Assembly: GCF_003544935.1 (NCBI RefSeq)
Contig: NZ_CP032098.1
Coordinates: forward strand, 310,001 to 374,000
Source: Malaciobacter molluscorum LMG 25693
GTDB lineage: Bacteria > Campylobacterota > Campylobacteria > Campylobacterales > Arcobacteraceae
DNA: 64,000 nt
Direction of reading: 5' to 3'
The translations under genes and the position numbers were made by a program. The notes under the pieces were generated by a model that worked only from the letters and a program-made list of their open reading frames with translations, made no database searches and was not told the DNA's origin. This document shows, piece by piece, positions 29,750-39,227 of the stretch. How positions within the stretch are numbered: the first letter of the stretch is position 1; each line of letters begins with the position of its first letter.

Positions 29750-32497
29750 ATGAAACAATTTTTAGCATTAAAAGCAAGTGCAGGAAGTGGCAAAACTTTC
29801 GCATTAACAATAAGATATATAACACTTTTATTAAAAGAAGCAAATCCAAGTGAAATATTAACTCTAACATTTACAAATAAAGCTGCAAATGAGATGAGTG
29901 AAAGAATTTATAAAACACTACAAACCTTGGGAGATGATGAAGCGTATATAAATGCAATACAGATTCAATCTGGATTTTCAAAACAAGAAATCTTAGGAAA
30001 AAAACATTTATTAATTAAGAAGTTTGTAAATGCGACATTATCTATTTATACAATTGATAAATTTGTAAATAAAATATTAAGAGAGTTTTGTGGATATGTT
30101 GGAATTAGTGATGATTTTGATATTAAAGAAGATGATATTGATACTTTAAGTTACAAATTTTTACAATCATTAGATATAGAAAAATTTGAGAAATTAATAG
30201 AATTTTCTTGGTATGAAAATAAAAAATTTAATTCATTATTTGATTTATTTAAATTACTTTTAGAAAAAAACGAAGATATAAAAGTGGTAAATATTGAATC
30301 ATCATTAATACCTTTACAAAAACAAGAAGTTTTAAAATATGCTTTTAAAATAAAAGAGATTGTATTAAATACAAGTAATGCTTCAAATGCAGCAAAAAAT
30401 GCAGTTAATTTTGAAACATTTGATGATTTATTAGGTAGAACATGGCTTACAAAAGATAGTGTAAGTGATTATAATTATTTTAAAAAATTTGCTGATGATA
30501 CTATGAATGCACATTTTATAAAATTAAAAGAAGAATTATCAAAATATTATAAGTTAAGAAGTGCATACTCTTTAAATAAACTTTTTGAGCTTTTTCATAC
30601 ATTTAAAGCATTCAAGGCTTCATACAATAAAGTTAAAAACTACTTAGAGTTTAACGATATTTCAAATTTAGTTTATGAGTTATTAAGTACAAAAATAGAT
30701 AAAGATTTCTTATATTTTAGATTAGATTCTAAATATTCACATATATTAATTGATGAGTTTCAAGATACTTCACTTTTGCAATATAAAATATTACAACCTT
30801 TGATTGATGAAATATTATCAGGAAGTAATGAAAAGTTTAAATCTTTTTTTTATGTGGGAGATACAAAGCAATCAATATATAGATTTAGAGGTGGTAAAAG
30901 AGAACTATTTGATTATGTTGCAAAAAGTAATTCTTTAATAGAAGTAGAAGTTTTAAATACAAATTATAGGTCTTGCGAGAATATTGTAAATTATGTAAAC
31001 TCTTTATATACGCCACTTACAAATTATGAATATCACGATCAATTATCTATAAATAAAGATGGTTATGTAGAAGTAATAGAAGATGAGGCTTTAAATGAAG
31101 AAGATCAGAAGTTTAAAACAATTGCTTCAAAAATTGCAACATTACTTCAAAATGGAGTTAATAGTAATGAAATTGCAATATTAACATATACTAATTCTGA
31201 TGTCTTATCATTATATTCATATTTATCTTCAAAATTCCCAAACTTAAAAATCACAACTGAAATGACTTCAAAACTTATAAATCAAGAGAATGTAAAAGCT
31301 ATAATAAATATGATTAAATATTTGTATTTTAAAGAAGAAATTTATAAAGAAAATGTAAATGCAATAATAGGAAATGAGCCATCGACAAAATTAAATTTAA
31401 ATATTGATTTACATAAAAATAATATACAACAAGTTATAAAAATAATAGCAAATACTTTAAATCTTATGGATGAAAATGTAATAAAATTAATAGAAGAGAG
31501 TTATAGTTTTGAGACAATTGTTGATTTTGTATTTGAAATAGATAAACTTGAATCATCGATGGAAAATAGTGAAAAAACAGGACTTCAGATTTTAACAATA
31601 TTTAAATCAAAAGGTTTAGAGTTTCATACAGTTTTACTTTTAGATAGAATAAAAAGAAAGACTGTAGATAAGAGTTCACTTCTTTTTGAATATGATGAGG
31701 TCTTTTTAAAAAATATCTATTATAAAATAAAAGATTTAGAACATTATAATGTAAATTATAATAAAGCTTTAAAAAAAGAGAAAGCTTTAACTTATGATGA
31801 TGAATTAAATATATTATATGTAGCGCTGACAAGAGCAAAAAAGAATTTACTTATATTTAAAAAACAAAAAAGTTCAGTTTTTGATATTTTAAGTATTAAA
31901 AGTTTAACAATAGGAAATATTATTCCAAGTTCAAATAAGTCCATAAATTATGAAAAAGTAGAAAAAGTTAAATATAGTCCATTAGATTTAGGAAAACAAG
32001 ATAATATTATTAAAGTAGATGAAGAAGATGAAAAAGATTATTCAGATTCATTATATAATAGATATTTTGGTTTAGCAACTCATTATTGTCTAGAAATGTT
32101 AGGAGAATTTACTAAAACTAGTTTAAAAAAATCAATTGATTTTGCAAGATATAAATATTCTCAATATTTAGATGAAAGTGATTTTATTAAAATTGAAAAT
32201 AGAATTGAGTATATGCTAGAAAATCAGACTTTTCAAAATCTGATAAAAGATTCTTCTTTTACAAGTGAACAATCAATTATTTACAATGGCGAAATAAAAA
32301 TTATTGATTTATTTGTTCAAAAAGGTGATGATTTTTATATTTTTGATTATAAAACTACAAAAGAGCAAATGAGTGAACATGAAGTTCAAGTTAATAACTA
32401 TATAAAAGCTATTAAAGAGATAATGCAAACAAATAGAGTAAAAGGCTATCTTCTTTACTTAAAACCAAATGAGTTTGTTTTAAAAGAACTTATATAA
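29750..32497 (+). CDS. addA: AddA-like ATP-dependent helicase-nuclease (RecB-like)
   Basis: A UvrD/RecB superfamily 1 helicase of 915 residues. Walker A is ASAGSGKTFAL with Lys15, and EMSERIY matches a helicase motif. Walker B is ILIDEFQDTSLLQYKIL, motif III/IV is GDTKQSIYRFRGG, and late motifs are TIFKSKGLEF and LYVALTRAKKNL. The C-terminus carries the RecB-type nuclease (GEIKIIDLFVQKGDDFYIFDYKTTKEQ). AddAB enzymes process double-strand breaks for recombination. No AddB partner is adjacent. The frame is open from 29714, but the ATG at 29750 starts exactly at the conserved N-terminus. It has no visible ribosome site and overlaps the convergent thiE-like gene by 8 bases. Confidence 0.88.
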   Translation: MKQFLALKASAGSGKTFALTIRYITLLLKEANPSEILTLTFTNKAANEMSERIYKTLQTLGDDEAYINAIQIQSGFSKQEILGKKHLLIKKFVNATLSIYTIDKFVNKILREFCGYVGISDDFDIKEDDIDTLSYKFLQSLDIEKFEKLIEFSWYENKKFNSLFDLFKLLLEKNEDIKVVNIESSLIPLQKQEVLKYAFKIKEIVLNTSNASNAAKNAVNFETFDDLLGRTWLTKDSVSDYNYFKKFADDTMNAHFIKLKEELSKYYKLRSAYSLNKLFELFHTFKAFKASYNKVKNYLEFNDISNLVYELLSTKIDKDFLYFRLDSKYSHILIDEFQDTSLLQYKILQPLIDEILSGSNEKFKSFFYVGDTKQSIYRFRGGKRELFDYVAKSNSLIEVEVLNTNYRSCENIVNYVNSLYTPLTNYEYHDQLSINKDGYVEVIEDEALNEEDQKFKTIASKIATLLQNGVNSNEIAILTYTNSDVLSLYSYLSSKFPNLKITTEMTSKLINQENVKAIINMIKYLYFKEEIYKENVNAIIGNEPSTKLNLNIDLHKNNIQQVIKIIANTLNLMDENVIKLIEESYSFETIVDFVFEIDKLESSMENSEKTGLQILTIFKSKGLEFHTVLLLDRIKRKTVDKSSLLFEYDEVFLKNIYYKIKDLEHYNVNYNKALKKEKALTYDDELNILYVALTRAKKNLLIFKKQKSSVFDILSIKSLTIGNIIPSSNKSINYEKVEKVKYSPLDLGKQDNIIKVDEEDEKDYSDSLYNRYFGLATHYCLEMLGEFTKTSLKKSIDFARYKYSQYLDESDFIKIENRIEYMLENQTFQNLIKDSSFTSEQSIIYNGEIKIIDLFVQKGDDFYIFDYKTTKEQMSEHEVQVNNYIKAIKEIMQTNRVKGYLLYLKPNEFVLKELI

Positions 32498-33044
32498 AAT
32501 ACCTAATAGAAGCAAAACCATATGGTTTTGCATAAGCAACTTTTTTTAAATCCTCTTTTGTTGTTATTCCACCTAAGGCTATAATATCAATATCTTCAAA
32601 TATCTTTATTGCCTCTTTTAACTTATGTATACCTTTTGGTTCACCTTTATTTGCTACATTAAAAATAGGAGAATAAGTAACACAATTAGCATAAAAGCTT
32701 TGTGCTTTTTCTATATCATTATAATTGTGACAAGAGATAATTGTATATAAGTCATTTTCTTTTGCTTCTTTTATTTGATTAAATTGATCAGATGTTAAAT
32801 GCACTCCTGTTGCTTTTAATTGTTTTGCTAAATTAATATGTGAATTAATAAGTGTAGTTTCTATTTTGAACTCATTACATACATCTATAAATACTTTTGC
32901 TAAATCTTCATAATTATGTGAAATTTTGTCTCTAAAACAAGCAATATCTACTTTATGGTTTTTTAATACTCTTGTTAGATTTTTTCTAAATAATATTGTA
33001 TTATCTGAATAATATTTAGGATCCGTAATCAAATATTTTTTCAA
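32490..33044 (-). CDS. Thiamine-phosphate synthase-like (ThiE/TenI family) protein
   Basis: The 184 residues have the TIM-barrel signatures of ThiE/TenI: MKKYLITDPKYY at the N-terminus, VDIACFRDK (usually QLR(E/D)K), TLINSHINLAKQLKATGVHLTSDQ, SCHNYNDIEKA, VTYSPIFNVANKGEPKG and IIALGGITTKED. ThiE joins the pyrimidine and thiazole halves of thiamine, and TenI isomerises the thiazole. The substitution of the QLR motif and the short length suggest a TenI-like or diverged enzyme; a true ThiE may lie elsewhere. Its 3' end overlaps convergent addA by 8 bases. Confidence 0.75.
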   Translation of the reverse strand: MKKYLITDPKYYSDNTILFRKNLTRVLKNHKVDIACFRDKISHNYEDLAKVFIDVCNEFKIETTLINSHINLAKQLKATGVHLTSDQFNQIKEAKENDLYTIISCHNYNDIEKAQSFYANCVTYSPIFNVANKGEPKGIHKLKEAIKIFEDIDIIALGGITTKEDLKKVAYAKPYGFASIRYFI

Positions 33045-33099
33045 TTTTTTTCTCTTTGGATTTTTTTTAATTTTACTATATAAATATTGAAAGAATAAT

Positions 33100-33127
33100 G
33101 ATTAAAACAGATAAATCTGTTTTAATC
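33100..33127 (-). terminator. Hairpin after the second chemoreceptor gene
   Basis: A 13-bp palindrome, GATTAAAACAGAT (33100-33112) with ATCTGTTTTAATC (33115-33127), lies just past the stop codon. The closing loop would be short and no strong T run follows on the minus strand, so termination strength is uncertain. Confidence 0.4.
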
Positions 33128-33131
33128 TTAA

Positions 33132-35372
33132 TTAGAATTTTGCTTTTTGTGCTTCATCAACTATCAAATTAGCAATTTTATTTGTATTTTTTGATATATC
33201 TGATGCTTGTCTTGCTACATTTGCATTTGTTTGAGTTATTTTATCTAAATTATTAACTGCATGATTTATTTGTTCAATACCTTTTAATTGTTCATTTGCC
33301 GTACTAGTTACTTGACTTATAATCTCTGTAGTCTCTTTTATATTTTCTCTTAATTTTTCATAACCTTTAATCATTTGAGAAGAGATCTCTTTTCCTTCAT
33401 TTGATTTTATTGTGGCATTTTCTACAATTGCTTTGATTTCATTTGCTGCTTCAGCACTTCTATTTGCAAGGTTTCTTACTTCTTGTGCTACAACTGCAAA
33501 ACCTTTTCCTGCTTCACCTGCTGTTGCTGCTTCTACTGCTGCATTTAATGAAAGTATATTTGTTTGAAATGCTATTTGATCAATTATTGTAATTGCTTCT
33601 GCAATTGCTTGTGTTTGTTCATTTATTTCATCCATGGCAATAGAAGTATTAGTTGCTAATTTTTCTCCTGTTGTTACTTCATTTGATAAAGATTGAGAAT
33701 TATTTCTCATTTGTTGCATTGCTTGCTGAGCATTTTTCATAGTTGAAGTAACTTCTTCAAGTGATGCTGCTGTTTCTTCAAGTGATGCTGCTTGTTCATT
33801 TGAACTATTACTTAAATTAGAAATAATTTCATTTAATTCATTTGAACTATTTTGAAGTTCTTTTCCATTTTCAAGATTCTGTTTTAACATATTTGATGCA
33901 GATTCTCCTAAGATATTACTGTTTTCATATAGTTTTTTTATCTGTGCTTCTACTTCTTTTACTTCTAATCTTTTTGTATAATCGTAATTTGTAAATGAGT
34001 TTAATAATGTCTCAACATTATTAATATGAAAAGTTATATTGCCTAGCATTTTATTAACTACATCTTTTAACTCATTTAAACTACTATTATTTGAAGATTT
34101 TGTTATTCTTTTATCTAAAATACCTTTATTTACATAGTTCGCAACTTCAACAGTATTTTCAATAAGTAAATTATCTACTTGTATATTTTCTTTTGTTTTT
34201 TGAATATTTTCATTTATAACTTTAGACATCATTCCAATTTCATCATTAGATAAAATTTTAATTGTATTTGTATCTTCTTTTTCATTTTTTAAAAAAGCAA
34301 AGAAGTCACTTAGTCCTGTTTGCAAATTATGAAGAGGATTTATTACTAATTTTCGTATTATTATAAAAATTAAAATTCCAATTAATATAATAGAAATAAT
34401 ACTTAAAACTGCAAGTATTACTGTAAAATTTGTACTCTCTTCTAAGAATTCATCTTTTGTTGCCCCAATAATTATTTTCCAATTTCTTGGTTCATAATCT
34501 TCAAAAATAATTAATTTTTCTTTTTCTTTTCCTTCATCATCTACACTATAAGTAATAGTTCCTTTTTTAGAAGAGAATAAATCTTTTAATCTCTCATCTT
34601 TATTCACATCAAATATGTTTGTATTTTTATCATATTCTGGATGTAAAAGAAAGTTTCCTTTTGTTTTTGATTTTGTACTTAGAATATATACATACCCTGT
34701 TTTCCCAATAACTTTATTTTTAAGTCTTTTTATAAATTCATTATAACTTTCTGTATAATTGTAACCTACATATAAAATACCTATGACTTTATTGTTTTTA
34801 ATTATTGGATTATATACAGCCATATATTCATTTCCAAATAAATGCGCAGTTCCAAAGTATTTTTTACCACTCATAATTACATCATACGCTGGTGAGTTTT
34901 TTCCTAAGAATGTACCAAGAGTTCTTGTTCCATCTGGTCTTTTAAGTGATGTTGTAACTCTTACAAATTTATCTTCCATTTTTACAAAAACTGTAGCTGT
35001 TGAGCCTTTGATTTTTGTGTAATTATCTACAATTTTAAAGTTATTATTTAATATCTCTCCATTATTTGTTATTATGGGTGTATCTATATCATTAACTTTT
35101 ATTGTTTTATTTTCATTAATTTCTATATCATCAAATTGAGATTGAAATGCAGAATAAAGACTATTTGCAGTTGTTTTTAATAAATGATCATATGTCTCTA
35201 GAGTTTCAATTGTTTCATGAAGTCTTTGCTCTAGTTGTTTATTTACTTTTTTAGAAATTATATTTTTTGTATATATTGCACTAAATATATTTAAACTTAT
35301 CAATAATATTGATAAAACAGTGGCTAAAAGAAATGTTGTTTTTGTTACTAAATTCGCATTTTTTAAATTCAT
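33132..35372 (-). CDS. Methyl-accepting chemotaxis protein with Cache_3-Cache_2 type sensor
   Basis: A 746-residue chemoreceptor. The N-terminal membrane helix lies at about 10-32. The periplasmic sensor has features of the Cache_3/Cache_2 fusion: [54 protein letters not shown], then [23 protein letters not shown] and [12 protein letters not shown]. The second membrane helix is at about 315-340. The signalling hairpin is [51 protein letters not shown]. The sensor differs from that of the receptor at 1753-3951, so the ligand should differ. It is monocistronic. Confidence 0.93.
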   Translation of the reverse strand: MNLKNANLVTKTTFLLATVLSILLISLNIFSAIYTKNIISKKVNKQLEQRLHETIETLETYDHLLKTTANSLYSAFQSQFDDIEINENKTIKVNDIDTPIITNNGEILNNNFKIVDNYTKIKGSTATVFVKMEDKFVRVTTSLKRPDGTRTLGTFLGKNSPAYDVIMSGKKYFGTAHLFGNEYMAVYNPIIKNNKVIGILYVGYNYTESYNEFIKRLKNKVIGKTGYVYILSTKSKTKGNFLLHPEYDKNTNIFDVNKDERLKDLFSSKKGTITYSVDDEGKEKEKLIIFEDYEPRNWKIIIGATKDEFLEESTNFTVILAVLSIISIILIGILIFIIIRKLVINPLHNLQTGLSDFFAFLKNEKEDTNTIKILSNDEIGMMSKVINENIQKTKENIQVDNLLIENTVEVANYVNKGILDKRITKSSNNSSLNELKDVVNKMLGNITFHINNVETLLNSFTNYDYTKRLEVKEVEAQIKKLYENSNILGESASNMLKQNLENGKELQNSSNELNEIISNLSNSSNEQAASLEETAASLEEVTSTMKNAQQAMQQMRNNSQSLSNEVTTGEKLATNTSIAMDEINEQTQAIAEAITIIDQIAFQTNILSLNAAVEAATAGEAGKGFAVVAQEVRNLANRSAEAANEIKAIVENATIKSNEGKEISSQMIKGYEKLRENIKETTEIISQVTSTANEQLKGIEQINHAVNNLDKITQTNANVARQASDISKNTNKIANLIVDEAQKAKF

Positions 35373-35465
35373 TTTAATACTCCATTAAAATTTTAGTAAA
35401 TTTTATTTTACCTAGAAATTAATAATAGCTTAATTAAGATAATTAAAAAATGGCTAAAAGAAAAT

Positions 35466-35500
35466 AAAAAAAGGGGAAAAGTATCTCTTTCCCCCTTTTT
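35466..35500 (-). terminator. Rho-independent terminator of atpB
   Basis: AAAAAGGGGAAA (35468-35479) pairs with TTTCCCC-CTTTTT (35488-35500, one bulged C). It is G/C-rich in the stem core for this genome and is followed by T on the minus strand. Confidence 0.7.
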
Positions 35501-35524
35501 ATAGAATTTGAAGATTAAAATTAA

Positions 35525-36211
35525 TTAGTGATCTTCATGTTCCATCATGATTGAACCTGCGATATAAACATAAGTTAATATCATGAAAATAAATGCTTGT
35601 AAGAAACCAAAAGCAGTTAACATGAAGAAACCTGAAATAGGTACAATCCAAGGTACTAACATTAAAAGTACCATTGTAAACATATCATCACCTTTAATTG
35701 AACCAAAAAGTCTGAATGATAAAGAAATAATTCTTGACAAATGAGAAATTATTTCAATAGGAAACATTAATGGAGCAAGTATAGGCATAGGACCCATAAA
35801 ATGTTTAAAATAACTTCCAATACCATTTTTCTTAATACCTAGATAGTTGTAGTAAACAAAAACAATTAATGCTAATGAAAGTGTAAAGTTGATATTTGCA
35901 GTTGGAGATTCAAATCCAGGTACAATACCTAACATATTACTAACAAATATTACAAGACCTAATGAAGCAATTAGAGGCATGTATCTTCTTGCATTTTCTT
36001 CACCCATAGTGTCAGTACCCATAGCTACTACACCACCAATGTAAGCTTCCATAACATTTTGTGAACCCGTTGGAACTAATTGCATTTTTCTAGTAGCAGC
36101 TCTTGCAACTAGGAATATTACAGCAATTACTAGAATATAATGTGATAAAATGATCCATTCTTGACCGTGCCCACCGATAGCACCAAAGAATGTAAACAAT
36201 CTTCCTTCCAT
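35525..36211 (-). CDS. atpB: F0F1 ATP synthase subunit a
   Basis: Subunit a forms the proton half-channels against the c-ring. The 228 residues have about five to six membrane helices. The essential arginine is in the helix region ISHLSRIISLSFRLFGSIKGDDM, with the family signature SLSFRLFGN-type segment. The C-terminal helix MLTAFGFLQAFIFMILTYVYIAGSI supplies conserved Gln and Tyr. It stands alone with its own promoter and terminator, away from the other ATP synthase genes, as is usual in Campylobacterota. Confidence 0.96.
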   Translation of the reverse strand: MEGRLFTFFGAIGGHGQEWIILSHYILVIAVIFLVARAATRKMQLVPTGSQNVMEAYIGGVVAMGTDTMGEENARRYMPLIASLGLVIFVSNMLGIVPGFESPTANINFTLSLALIVFVYYNYLGIKKNGIGSYFKHFMGPMPILAPLMFPIEIISHLSRIISLSFRLFGSIKGDDMFTMVLLMLVPWIVPISGFFMLTAFGFLQAFIFMILTYVYIAGSIMMEHEDH

Positions 36212-36259
36212 CTTCTTCCTTTTCTTAATTTCTTTTGTGTTTGCACTTTTTTGTCGTGT

Positions 36260-36265
36260 ATTATA
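36260..36265 (-). promoter_or_regulatory. Probable -10 box of atpB
   Basis: The minus strand reads TATAAT within AATAATATAATACACG, about 49 bases before the atpB start. An AAGGAAG ribosome site lies closer in. Confidence 0.45.
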
Positions 36266-36297
36266 TTATTTATTTTCTAAAAACTTTATAAATCACC

Positions 36298-36324
36298 AAA
36301 AAAATGTTAGATTTGTTTAAATCT
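36298..36324 (-). terminator. Possible terminator of ilvA
   Basis: AGATTT (36309-36314) pairs with AAATCT (36319-36324) at the ilvA stop codon, and on the minus strand a run of seven T follows. The stem is short. Confidence 0.4.
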
Positions 36325-37512
36325 GTAACCATTACCTTTTAGTTTATCTTTTATCAATTTTTGGTGCTCTTCACCCTTTGTCTCTAAAGACATTGTGATT
36401 TGTGCATCTCCAAATTCAAGTTGAACAGAGTCTCTATCGTAATCAATTTGAACAATATTTGCTCCACAATCTCTAAAAATATTACTTAATTCAGTTAATG
36501 CGCCTGGTTTATCTCTTAATTTTATTATTAAGTTCATTTTTCTATATGATTTTACTAAACCTTTTTCAATAATTTGAGAAATCATAGTTACATCAATATT
36601 TCCACCACTAACAATTGCACAAACTTTTGAATCTTCTATATCAATTTTTCCATGCATAATAGCAGCAGTAGAAGCTGCACCTGCTCCTTCTACTACCAAT
36701 TTATGTTTTTCTAATAAAAATAAAATTGCATTTGCAATTTCATTATCACTTACTTCAACTATATGATCAACATAGTCTAAGATTATATTTAATAATTTTG
36801 GATTTACATCACGCACAGCTATTCCATCTGCAATCGTTCTAACAGAAGCTGAATCAATTGGAGTTTGTGATTTATATGATTCTTTCATACCTCTTGCTCC
36901 ACTTGCAACAACACCTATAACTTTAATATCAGGATTTATAGCTTTTGCAGCAATTGCAATTCCAGAAATTAATCCACCACCACCAATTGGTACAATTATT
37001 TGTTTTAAATCTGGTATTTGTTCTAATATTTCTAAAGAAATAGTACCTTGTCCAGCTATTACATCATCATCTGCAAATGGATGTACAAATTCACAGTCAT
37101 TTTGTTCTTTAAATTTTATAGCTGCTGCATATGCTTCATCAAAGTTTTCACCATGCAAGACAACATTCGCTCCATATGCTTTTACTCCGCTAACTTTTGT
37201 TAAAGGAGTTGCTTCTGGCATAAAAATTGTAGCTTCACAACCAAATTTACTTGCTGAAAATGCGACACCTTGTGCATGATTTCCTGCACTTGCAGCAACT
37301 ACTCCTTTTGCTCTTTTATCTTCTGATATATTAGCTATTTTATTATATGCTCCCCTTAATTTAAAGCTTCCTGTTAATTGAAGATTTTCTTTTTTTAGAA
37401 AGACTTCACTTTTGAACATTTCACTTAAAAGTGGAGCTTTTGTAATCGGAGTATTTTCTCTAATCTCTTCTAGATTTTTTTTAGCTTCTTTTATATTATC
37501 TATTGTAATCAT
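36307..37512 (-). CDS. ilvA: Threonine ammonia-lyase (threonine dehydratase) with ACT domain
   Basis: This PLP enzyme deaminates threonine to 2-oxobutanoate, the entry to isoleucine synthesis. The 401 residues show the PLP lysine Lys51 in TGSFKLRGAYNK, ASAGNHAQGVAFSA, and the PLP phosphate loop PIGGGGLISGIA. SGGNID precedes a C-terminal ACT domain (NLIIKLRDKPGALTELSNIF, from about residue 326). The single ACT domain and length fit the shorter form, sometimes called catabolic TdcB-like with ACT; whether its main role is biosynthetic is inferred. It is divergent from trmD. Confidence 0.92.
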   Translation of the reverse strand: MITIDNIKEAKKNLEEIRENTPITKAPLLSEMFKSEVFLKKENLQLTGSFKLRGAYNKIANISEDKRAKGVVAASAGNHAQGVAFSASKFGCEATIFMPEATPLTKVSGVKAYGANVVLHGENFDEAYAAAIKFKEQNDCEFVHPFADDDVIAGQGTISLEILEQIPDLKQIIVPIGGGGLISGIAIAAKAINPDIKVIGVVASGARGMKESYKSQTPIDSASVRTIADGIAVRDVNPKLLNIILDYVDHIVEVSDNEIANAILFLLEKHKLVVEGAGAASTAAIMHGKIDIEDSKVCAIVSGGNIDVTMISQIIEKGLVKSYRKMNLIIKLRDKPGALTELSNIFRDCGANIVQIDYDRDSVQLEFGDAQITMSLETKGEEHQKLIKDKLKGNGYRFKQI

Positions 37513-37596
37513 TTTTTTAACTTTATTCTTGAATTTTGGGGCAATAATATCAAAAATTTGTTTTTATGAGAATTAAAAGAGATTGTTTATATGCTA

Positions 37597-37602
37597 TATA
37601 AT
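37597..37602 (+). promoter_or_regulatory. Probable -10 box of trmD-rplS
   Basis: TATAAT in GCTATATAATAAG lies about 40 bases before the trmD start. An AAAGG site is at 37632-37636. Confidence 0.5.
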
Positions 37603-37642
37603 AAGTTTTATGGTAAAATTTTAAAAAATTTAAAGGTTGTTA

Positions 37643-38320
37643 TTGAAGTTTACTTACGTGACTCTTTTTTCTAATTTGATAGAACCATATTTTTATGATT
37701 CTATTTTGAAAAGAGCAATTGATTCGAATTTATTAGAATATGAATTTTATAATCCAAGGGATTTTACTAAAAATAAACACAATAAAGTAGATAAACAAAT
37801 GGTTGGTGGTGGAGCAGGAATGCTTATGACTCCTCAACCTTTATTTGATTGTCTTGATGAAATTAAAAGAAAAAACGAAGATGCTTATATTATCTTTCCT
37901 CTTGCATCAGCTAAACCATTTAAACAAAATGATGCAAAAAGATTAGCAAAAAAGAAAAATGTAGTTTTTGTTAGTGGAAGATATGAAGGAATTGATGAAA
38001 GAGTTATTGAAAAATATGCAAATGAAGTATTTTCAATAGGAGAATTTGTATTAACAGGTGGAGAATTACCATCTTTAGTTATGAGTGATGCAATTTCTAG
38101 AAATATTGATGGGGTACTTGGAAATGCCCAATCTTTGGAGGTTGAAAGTTATGAAAATAATCTTTTAGAAGCTCCATCTTTCACAAAACCTGAAATTTTC
38201 CAAAATTTAAGTGTTGTTAAAGAATTCTTAAAGGGAAATCATAGTAAAATTTCCGACTTAAAATTCCAAATGTCAATTTGTAAAACAAAATATTATAGAC
38301 CCAATAAGGAAAAGAGATGA
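37643..38320 (+). CDS. trmD: tRNA (guanine-37-N1)-methyltransferase
   Basis: TrmD makes m1G37 next to the anticodon, preventing frameshifts. The 225 residues show [16 protein letters not shown] at the N-terminus, the [18 protein letters not shown] loop, and the SPOUT trefoil-knot SAM site [13 protein letters not shown] followed by [22 protein letters not shown]. The frame is open from a TTG at 37637. I prefer the TTG at 37643, since AAAGG sits 6 bases before it and it gives the usual MKFTYVTLF start. Its stop overlaps the rplS start by 4 bases; trmD-rplS is a conserved pair. Confidence 0.95.
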   Translation: MKFTYVTLFSNLIEPYFYDSILKRAIDSNLLEYEFYNPRDFTKNKHNKVDKQMVGGGAGMLMTPQPLFDCLDEIKRKNEDAYIIFPLASAKPFKQNDAKRLAKKKNVVFVSGRYEGIDERVIEKYANEVFSIGEFVLTGGELPSLVMSDAISRNIDGVLGNAQSLEVESYENNLLEAPSFTKPEIFQNLSVVKEFLKGNHSKISDLKFQMSICKTKYYRPNKEKR

Positions 38321-38673
38321 AAAATAGATATATTGCTAGCTTCGAAGCAGCTCAAATAGAGTCTAAAGAAATTCCTCAGTTTAGAGCAGGAGATAACGTA
38401 AGACTTGGTGTTGAAATTAAAGAAGGTGAAAAAACTAGAGTTCAATCTTACGAAGGTGTAGTTATTGCTAGAAGTGGTGAAGGTGCTTCTGCAACTTTTA
38501 CTGTTAGAAAGATAGGTGCAAACTCAGTAGGTGTTGAAAGAATTTTCCCATTATATTCTGAGTCAATTAAAACTTTTGAAGTAATCAGAAGAGGTAGAGT
38601 AAGAAGAGCTAAATTACATTACCTAAGAGGACTTAAAGGTAAAGCTGCAAGAATTAAAGAGCTTAAAAAGTAA
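38317..38673 (+). CDS. rplS: 50S ribosomal protein L19
   Basis: L19 lies at the interface between the subunits. The 118 residues match the family: an N-terminal helix, [31 protein letters not shown], and the signature [43 protein letters not shown]. It overlaps trmD by 4 bases (ATGA), so translation is coupled. A hairpin follows 3 bases after the stop. Confidence 0.98.
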   Translation: MKNRYIASFEAAQIESKEIPQFRAGDNVRLGVEIKEGEKTRVQSYEGVVIARSGEGASATFTVRKIGANSVGVERIFPLYSESIKTFEVIRRGRVRRAKLHYLRGLKGKAARIKELKK

Positions 38674-38676
38674 TTT

Positions 38677-38705
38677 AACTAAGGCTTGTCCTTAGTTTTA
38701 CTTTT
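38677..38705 (+). terminator. Rho-independent terminator after rplS
   Basis: AACTAAGG (38677-38684) pairs with CCTTAGTT (38690-38697) with a 5-base loop, followed by TTTACTTTT. The T tract ends exactly at the ATG of the next gene. Confidence 0.65.
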
Positions 38706-39227
38706 ATGAGTAACAAAACTTTAATTCATAGTGCACTTCTTTGTGAGTGCCAATGCTTAATTGACTTCTTTAAACTTAAACAAGATAAAACTTGTAGTGC
38801 ATTTAAACTTTATCATAATGAAATAATCGTATTAGTCGTATCTGGAATAGGAAAACAAAACACAATAAATGCACTTAGATTTGCTTTTGATAATTTTATT
38901 ATAAATAAAGCTATAAATATTGGAATTGCTGGTTGTAAAGATGAAGCAATAAAAATAGGAACACTTTTCTCTACTAATAAACAAATTAAAAATATAAATT
39001 TTACTACATTAACTACAATTGATAAACCATTAGATAAAAATGATAACCTAAAAACTACATTAGTTGATATGGAAGCTTTTTATTTTGAAGAATATTGTAA
39101 ACAATATTGTGAGAATATTACAGTTCTAAAAGTTGTATCTGATTATTTAGATATAAATATACCTAAAAAGTCATTTATTATTGACTTAATGAGAAAAAGT
39201 TTTAATCAATGGAAAAATTTAATATGA
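38706..39227 (+). CDS. Nucleoside phosphorylase/nucleosidase-fold protein
   Basis: The 173 residues resemble a shortened MTA/SAH nucleosidase or purine nucleoside phosphorylase. Matches are the N-terminal IHSALLCECQ segment, VVSGIGKQNTINAL, INIGIAGCKDEAIKIG, and LVDMEAFYF, equivalent to the VDMEGAA motif that binds ribose. VLKVVSDYLD is equivalent to the KxISDxAD segment with its catalytic aspartate. It is about 60 residues shorter than Pfs/MtnN. Substrate is unknown. The start follows the rplS terminator with no ribosome site. Its stop overlaps the next gene, a radical SAM protein, suggesting a joint function such as removal of 5'-deoxyadenosine. Confidence 0.65.
   Translation: MSNKTLIHSALLCECQCLIDFFKLKQDKTCSAFKLYHNEIIVLVVSGIGKQNTINALRFAFDNFIINKAINIGIAGCKDEAIKIGTLFSTNKQIKNINFTTLTTIDKPLDKNDNLKTTLVDMEAFYFEEYCKQYCENITVLKVVSDYLDINIPKKSFIIDLMRKSFNQWKNLI

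Noticed and set aside
1753-35372. The two chemoreceptors as a recent duplication.
   Set aside because: Only the signalling tips are closely similar; the sensor domains and linkers differ, so common descent of the tip domain under strong constraint explains the match.
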